A stretch of DNA of 15,790 nucleotides from Oscillospiraceae bacterium. Its GTDB lineage: Bacteria; Bacillota_A; Clostridia; Monoglobales; WRBX01. Of this stretch, positions 13,067 through 15,790 are shown one piece after another. The DNA is taken from NCBI GenBank assembly GCA_009784335.1, contig WRBX01000004.1, forward strand, positions 1 through 15,790, written 5' to 3'. The notes beneath the pieces are model-generated. The model worked only from the letters and a program-made list of their open reading frames with translations. It was not told where the DNA came from and ran no database searches. How positions within the stretch are numbered: the first letter of the stretch is position 1; every line of letters begins with the position of its first letter. The position numbers and the translations under genes were made by a program.

Positions 13067-15439
13067 ATGGCACGAAAAATTAGTCAATCAAGTAAAAAGA
13101 AAGCACCGGCAAAGCGGACTGTTACGAAAAGTTCAAGCCGAAAGGTAGCGCCTTCTTCTGCTGCATATAAGAAGGAGAGCAGCATCCGCAATTCCGGAGT
13201 TTCTGCAATTATTGCATTTAGCATAGGCGCTCTTTGCTGCCTTGCGATGTGGACAAATTGGGTAGGCCCGTTTGGTGAAGGGATTAGAACAGGCTTTTTA
13301 ACGGTATTCGGCACGCCGTCATATGTTTATCCGCTATTTTTGCTCGGGCTTGGAATTGTGATAGGCAGGAAAAAAAGCATGGGGATGTATGCCCCGAAAT
13401 ACTTATGGCTAATCGCATTGCTTGCTATGATTTCGGCATTCTGGCACACTTGTGCATGGAATTCTTATAGTGTGTATTCAATAGTGGAAATAGCGCAAGC
13501 CGGCGAGGGCGGCGGATTTTTGGGTGCGATGATTGCAAAGCCGTTGGTGCTATTTATGTGGCCTATTGGCGCCGGAATAATTATTTTTGCACTGGCGGCG
13601 ATTTTGATTACCACCGTTTACAATATTAACTGGGTTGATTTGTTTGAGTATATCGTTAGTTTTATTAAAGAACGCAGGGAGAGGATGGCCGAGCGATATG
13701 AATATATCGAACCTGAAGAAATTGATAAAAGTAAAAAGGACAAGCTTAAAAAAATGAACCGAGAGCAAGAGGAGCGCTTGCCGCTGTTTAACAAGAAGGA
13801 GAAAAAGAAGGATTGGGCGGTTGAGGTTAAGGAAATGAGTGAGCCTGTTTTGCCGAAGAAAGTGACTGCTACGGTGGTGCCTTATGTGCCCGAGAGCATG
13901 CCGTGGCAGGCAGAATATAATCCGCAGGCGGAAGTCGCAGTGTTGGAAAAAGAAATAGAAAAGGCGAAGCCGAAAATTGAATATATTCTGCCGCCGCTTT
14001 CTATGCTAAATCCACCCGATATTTCAAAAATTTCCGAGCAGGAAAAGGTGCTGGAAAGCACTGCTAAGAAGCTTTTGGATACCTTGGATAGCTTCGGTGT
14101 GGGCGCGAAAATCACCGATTATAGCCTTGGGCCGAGTGTAACGAGATATGAATTAAAGCCTGATAGAGGAGTTAAAATCAGCAAAATATTGGGGCTTTCA
14201 GATGATATTGCATTAAATTTAGCAGCAAAAGGCGTACGAATTGAAGCACCTATTCCAGGCAAGGATGCGATTGGAATTGAGATACCAAATAAAGTATCGA
14301 GGATTGTGAATGGTTCCGAAATTATCGGTTCGCATGAGTTCCAAAATTCTAATTCAAAGGTGACATTTGCACTAGGGCTTGATATCGGCGGGCATCCTAT
14401 TATTTGCGATATCGCGCGCATGCCGCACCTTTTGGTCGCCGGCGCAACAGGCTCGGGCAAATCGGTTTGCATCAACACAATTATCGCCAGCGTTCTTTTC
14501 AAATCCACTCCGGAAGAAGTTCGGCTGATTTTGATTGACCCAAAACAAGTGGAGTTAATCGGCTATAACGGCATTCCGCATCTTCTAATTCCGGTGGTGA
14601 CTGATGCCAATAAAGCGGCGGGTGCGCTGAATTGGGCGGTTAAGGAGATGACCAAGCGATACAAAATTTTTGCAGAAAATGAAGTGCGCGATCTGCGCGG
14701 ATATAACGCTAAGATGGAGAAGAGAGGCGAGGAAAAGCTGCCGCAGGTGGTGATTATCATTGATGAGCTCGCCGATTTAATGATGGTTGCGCCCAACGAT
14801 GTTGAGGATTCGATTTGCAGGTTGTCGCAGCTTGCGCGCGGTGCGGGGATGCATTTGATTGTGTCCACCCAGAGCCCGCGAGTTGATGTTATTACCGGCT
14901 TAATTAAGGCCAATATTCCCTCTCGAATTGCCTTCGCTGTTTCCTCGCAAATGGATTCGCGGGTGGTTTTGGATACCAATGGCGCTGAAAAACTGATTGG
15001 TTTTGGCGATATGCTCTATAACCCGATTGGAGCAAATAAGCCGCTTAGGGTGCAAGGCGCATTTCTTTCAGATAAGGAAATTCGCGAGATTGTGAAATAT
15101 GCTAAGCAATTTAATGATGAATATGATGATGAAGTGCAGGCAGAGGTTAATAGTTATGAGCTGACGGGCAAAAAGGGCGGCAAGGCGGATGACGACGGCG
15201 AGGATGACGGCAAGCGCGACAAAGATTTGGCGCGGGCGATTGAGATTGCGCTGGATGCCGGGCAGGCTTCGGTTTCAATGTATCAGCGGCTTTTGGGCGC
15301 CGGCTATCAGCGCGCGGCGAAGATTATCGACCAAATGGAAAAACTCGGAGTTATCGGTCCATTCGAAGGCACAAAACCACGGCAGGTTATTATTACAAGA
15401 AGCCAGTATATGGAAATGCTGAATAATGGGATTATTTAG
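13067..15439 (+). CDS. ftsK: DNA translocase FtsK/SpoIIIE
   Basis: The 790-residue protein is an ATP-driven motor that pumps chromosomal DNA across the division or sporulation septum. A basic N-terminus (1-40) is followed by about four membrane segments between 45 and 184. A charged linker spans 200-300. The motor domain carries Walker A GATGSGKS at 459-466, Walker B VVIIIDELAD at 561-570, and RGAGMHLIVSTQSPRVDVITG near 591-611. After an acidic linker (DDDGEDDGKRDKD) the gamma DNA-reading domain occupies 718-780 (QASVSMYQRLLGAGYQRAAK, then GVIGPFEGTKPR). Length and layout are typical of SpoIIIE. GGAGG (13055-13059) gives 7-base spacing to ATG 13067. Whether it serves sporulation or vegetative division cannot be told from sequence. 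Confidence 0.97.
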   Translation: MARKISQSSKKKAPAKRTVTKSSSRKVAPSSAAYKKESSIRNSGVSAIIAFSIGALCCLAMWTNWVGPFGEGIRTGFLTVFGTPSYVYPLFLLGLGIVIGRKKSMGMYAPKYLWLIALLAMISAFWHTCAWNSYSVYSIVEIAQAGEGGGFLGAMIAKPLVLFMWPIGAGIIIFALAAILITTVYNINWVDLFEYIVSFIKERRERMAERYEYIEPEEIDKSKKDKLKKMNREQEERLPLFNKKEKKKDWAVEVKEMSEPVLPKKVTATVVPYVPESMPWQAEYNPQAEVAVLEKEIEKAKPKIEYILPPLSMLNPPDISKISEQEKVLESTAKKLLDTLDSFGVGAKITDYSLGPSVTRYELKPDRGVKISKILGLSDDIALNLAAKGVRIEAPIPGKDAIGIEIPNKVSRIVNGSEIIGSHEFQNSNSKVTFALGLDIGGHPIICDIARMPHLLVAGATGSGKSVCINTIIASVLFKSTPEEVRLILIDPKQVELIGYNGIPHLLIPVVTDANKAAGALNWAVKEMTKRYKIFAENEVRDLRGYNAKMEKRGEEKLPQVVIIIDELADLMMVAPNDVEDSICRLSQLARGAGMHLIVSTQSPRVDVITGLIKANIPSRIAFAVSSQMDSRVVLDTNGAEKLIGFGDMLYNPIGANKPLRVQGAFLSDKEIREIVKYAKQFNDEYDDEVQAEVNSYELTGKKGGKADDDGEDDGKRDKDLARAIEIALDAGQASVSMYQRLLGAGYQRAAKIIDQMEKLGVIGPFEGTKPRQVIITRSQYMEMLNNGII

Positions 15440-15467
15440 TGGCTAGTGATTAGTGGCTAGTGGCTAG
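15437..15467 (+). repeat. Tandem heptamer array supplying stop codons in three frames
   Basis: Four tandem 7-base units, TAGTGGC, TAGTGAT, TAGTGGC and TAGTGGC, plus a final TAG. The first TAG is the ftsK stop. Because the unit is not a multiple of three, TAG falls in all three forward frames within 14 bases. Confidence 0.9.
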
Positions 15468-15482
15468 AAATTTGGAGGTAAA

Positions 15483-15790
15483 ATGGCACATAATAAGAAG
15501 GCACTAATTTGGTTAATTCTGGCGATAGTTGCATTATTGGGGCTTGGGTTTTGCGCGTTGGAAATAAGCGGAGTTACGCAAGTTTTTATTAAACCAACCG
15601 AGCAGCCTAAGCCTACGGAAGCGGTGGAGACAATGCCAAAGGTTATTGAGCCTTCAAAATTTGGGCAGAGGGTGGATGCGCCGGTAGCCGCGCCTAAGAA
15701 TGTTTTATCTACCAATTTGGGGCTTAGATGGAATTGGGGCGAAGGTGGAGACGGTTCATTCGCGGGATTTGGTATGTCGGCCAGTGTGAT
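15483..15790 (+). CDS. Membrane-anchored or exported protein, N-terminal part (runs off the window)
   Basis: An open frame starts at ATG 15483, with GGAGG at 15474-15478 four bases upstream, and continues for 102 codons to the window edge. Residues about 7-25 (LIWLILAIVALLGLGFCAL) form a hydrophobic membrane anchor or uncleaved signal; the Cys is preceded by Gly-Phe, which is a poor lipobox. A Pro, Thr and Glu-rich linker follows (PTEQPKPTEAVETMPK), then the beginning of a Gly/Trp-rich domain (LRWNWGEGGDGSFAGFGM). The family is not recognisable from this part. It is probably the next gene of the ftsK run, separated by the heptamer array. Confidence 0.8.
   Translation, partial: MAHNKKALIWLILAIVALLGLGFCALEISGVTQVFIKPTEQPKPTEAVETMPKVIEPSKFGQRVDAPVAAPKNVLSTNLGLRWNWGEGGDGSFAGFGMSASV

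Overview
The window looks like a chromosomal segment of a low-to-middle GC member of the Firmicutes, most likely an uncultured anaerobic Clostridia lineage. Evidence: an SLH-anchored surface protein, a canonical NrdR, a Clostridia-type RNase M5 with a DUF4093-like C-terminus, strong AGGTGA or GGAGG ribosome binding sites, and TTGACA/TATAAT-type promoters. This lineage call is inference from family content, not a database search. No tRNA, rRNA, CRISPR array, phage or transposase gene was seen.

Layout. (1) Bases 1-196: the 3' end of rplL (ribosomal protein L7/L12) and its terminator. (2) 317-3119: a large secreted SLH surface protein with beta-helix repeats and a long Pro-Thr stalk, followed by a terminator. 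(3) 3121-4840: a promoter with almost no 5' leader, a GT2 glycosyltransferase, a 129-bp imperfect palindrome, a DUF2304-like membrane protein and nrdR, closed by a terminator that probably works in both directions. (4) 4853-5326, minus strand: a bactofilin. (5) 5363-6029: a partial REP-like repeat, a promoter and RNase M5; the RNase M5 gene carries a 76-bp inverted-repeat element read through in frame. (6) 6030-7451, minus strand: an AT-rich orphan protein with an HEIFH metallopeptidase motif. (7) 7557-15790: a co-directional run (alaS, unknown gene, uppP, UDG-fold-like gene, CapA-like phosphatase, ftsK/spoIIIE, start of a membrane-anchored protein) with gaps of 4-43 bases and no internal terminator, probably expressed largely from the promoter in front of alaS.

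Functional themes. Much of the window concerns the cell envelope and division: SLH protein, GT2/DUF2304 pair, bactofilin, undecaprenyl-diphosphatase, CapA-like protein and the DNA translocase. The rest is basic information processing: L7/L12, NrdR, RNase M5 and AlaRS.

The most striking observation is that the alanyl-tRNA synthetase lacks roughly 100-120 residues that normally form the beta-barrel half of the editing region (including the TPFYAESGGQ segment), yet keeps the zinc-site residues of the other half (HSATH and CGGKH). Next in interest are the in-frame REP-like insertion in RNase M5, the palindrome between the GT2 and DUF2304 genes, the orphan metallopeptidase, and a stop-codon heptamer array after ftsK. 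I did not find a clearly new multi-gene defence or mobile system.
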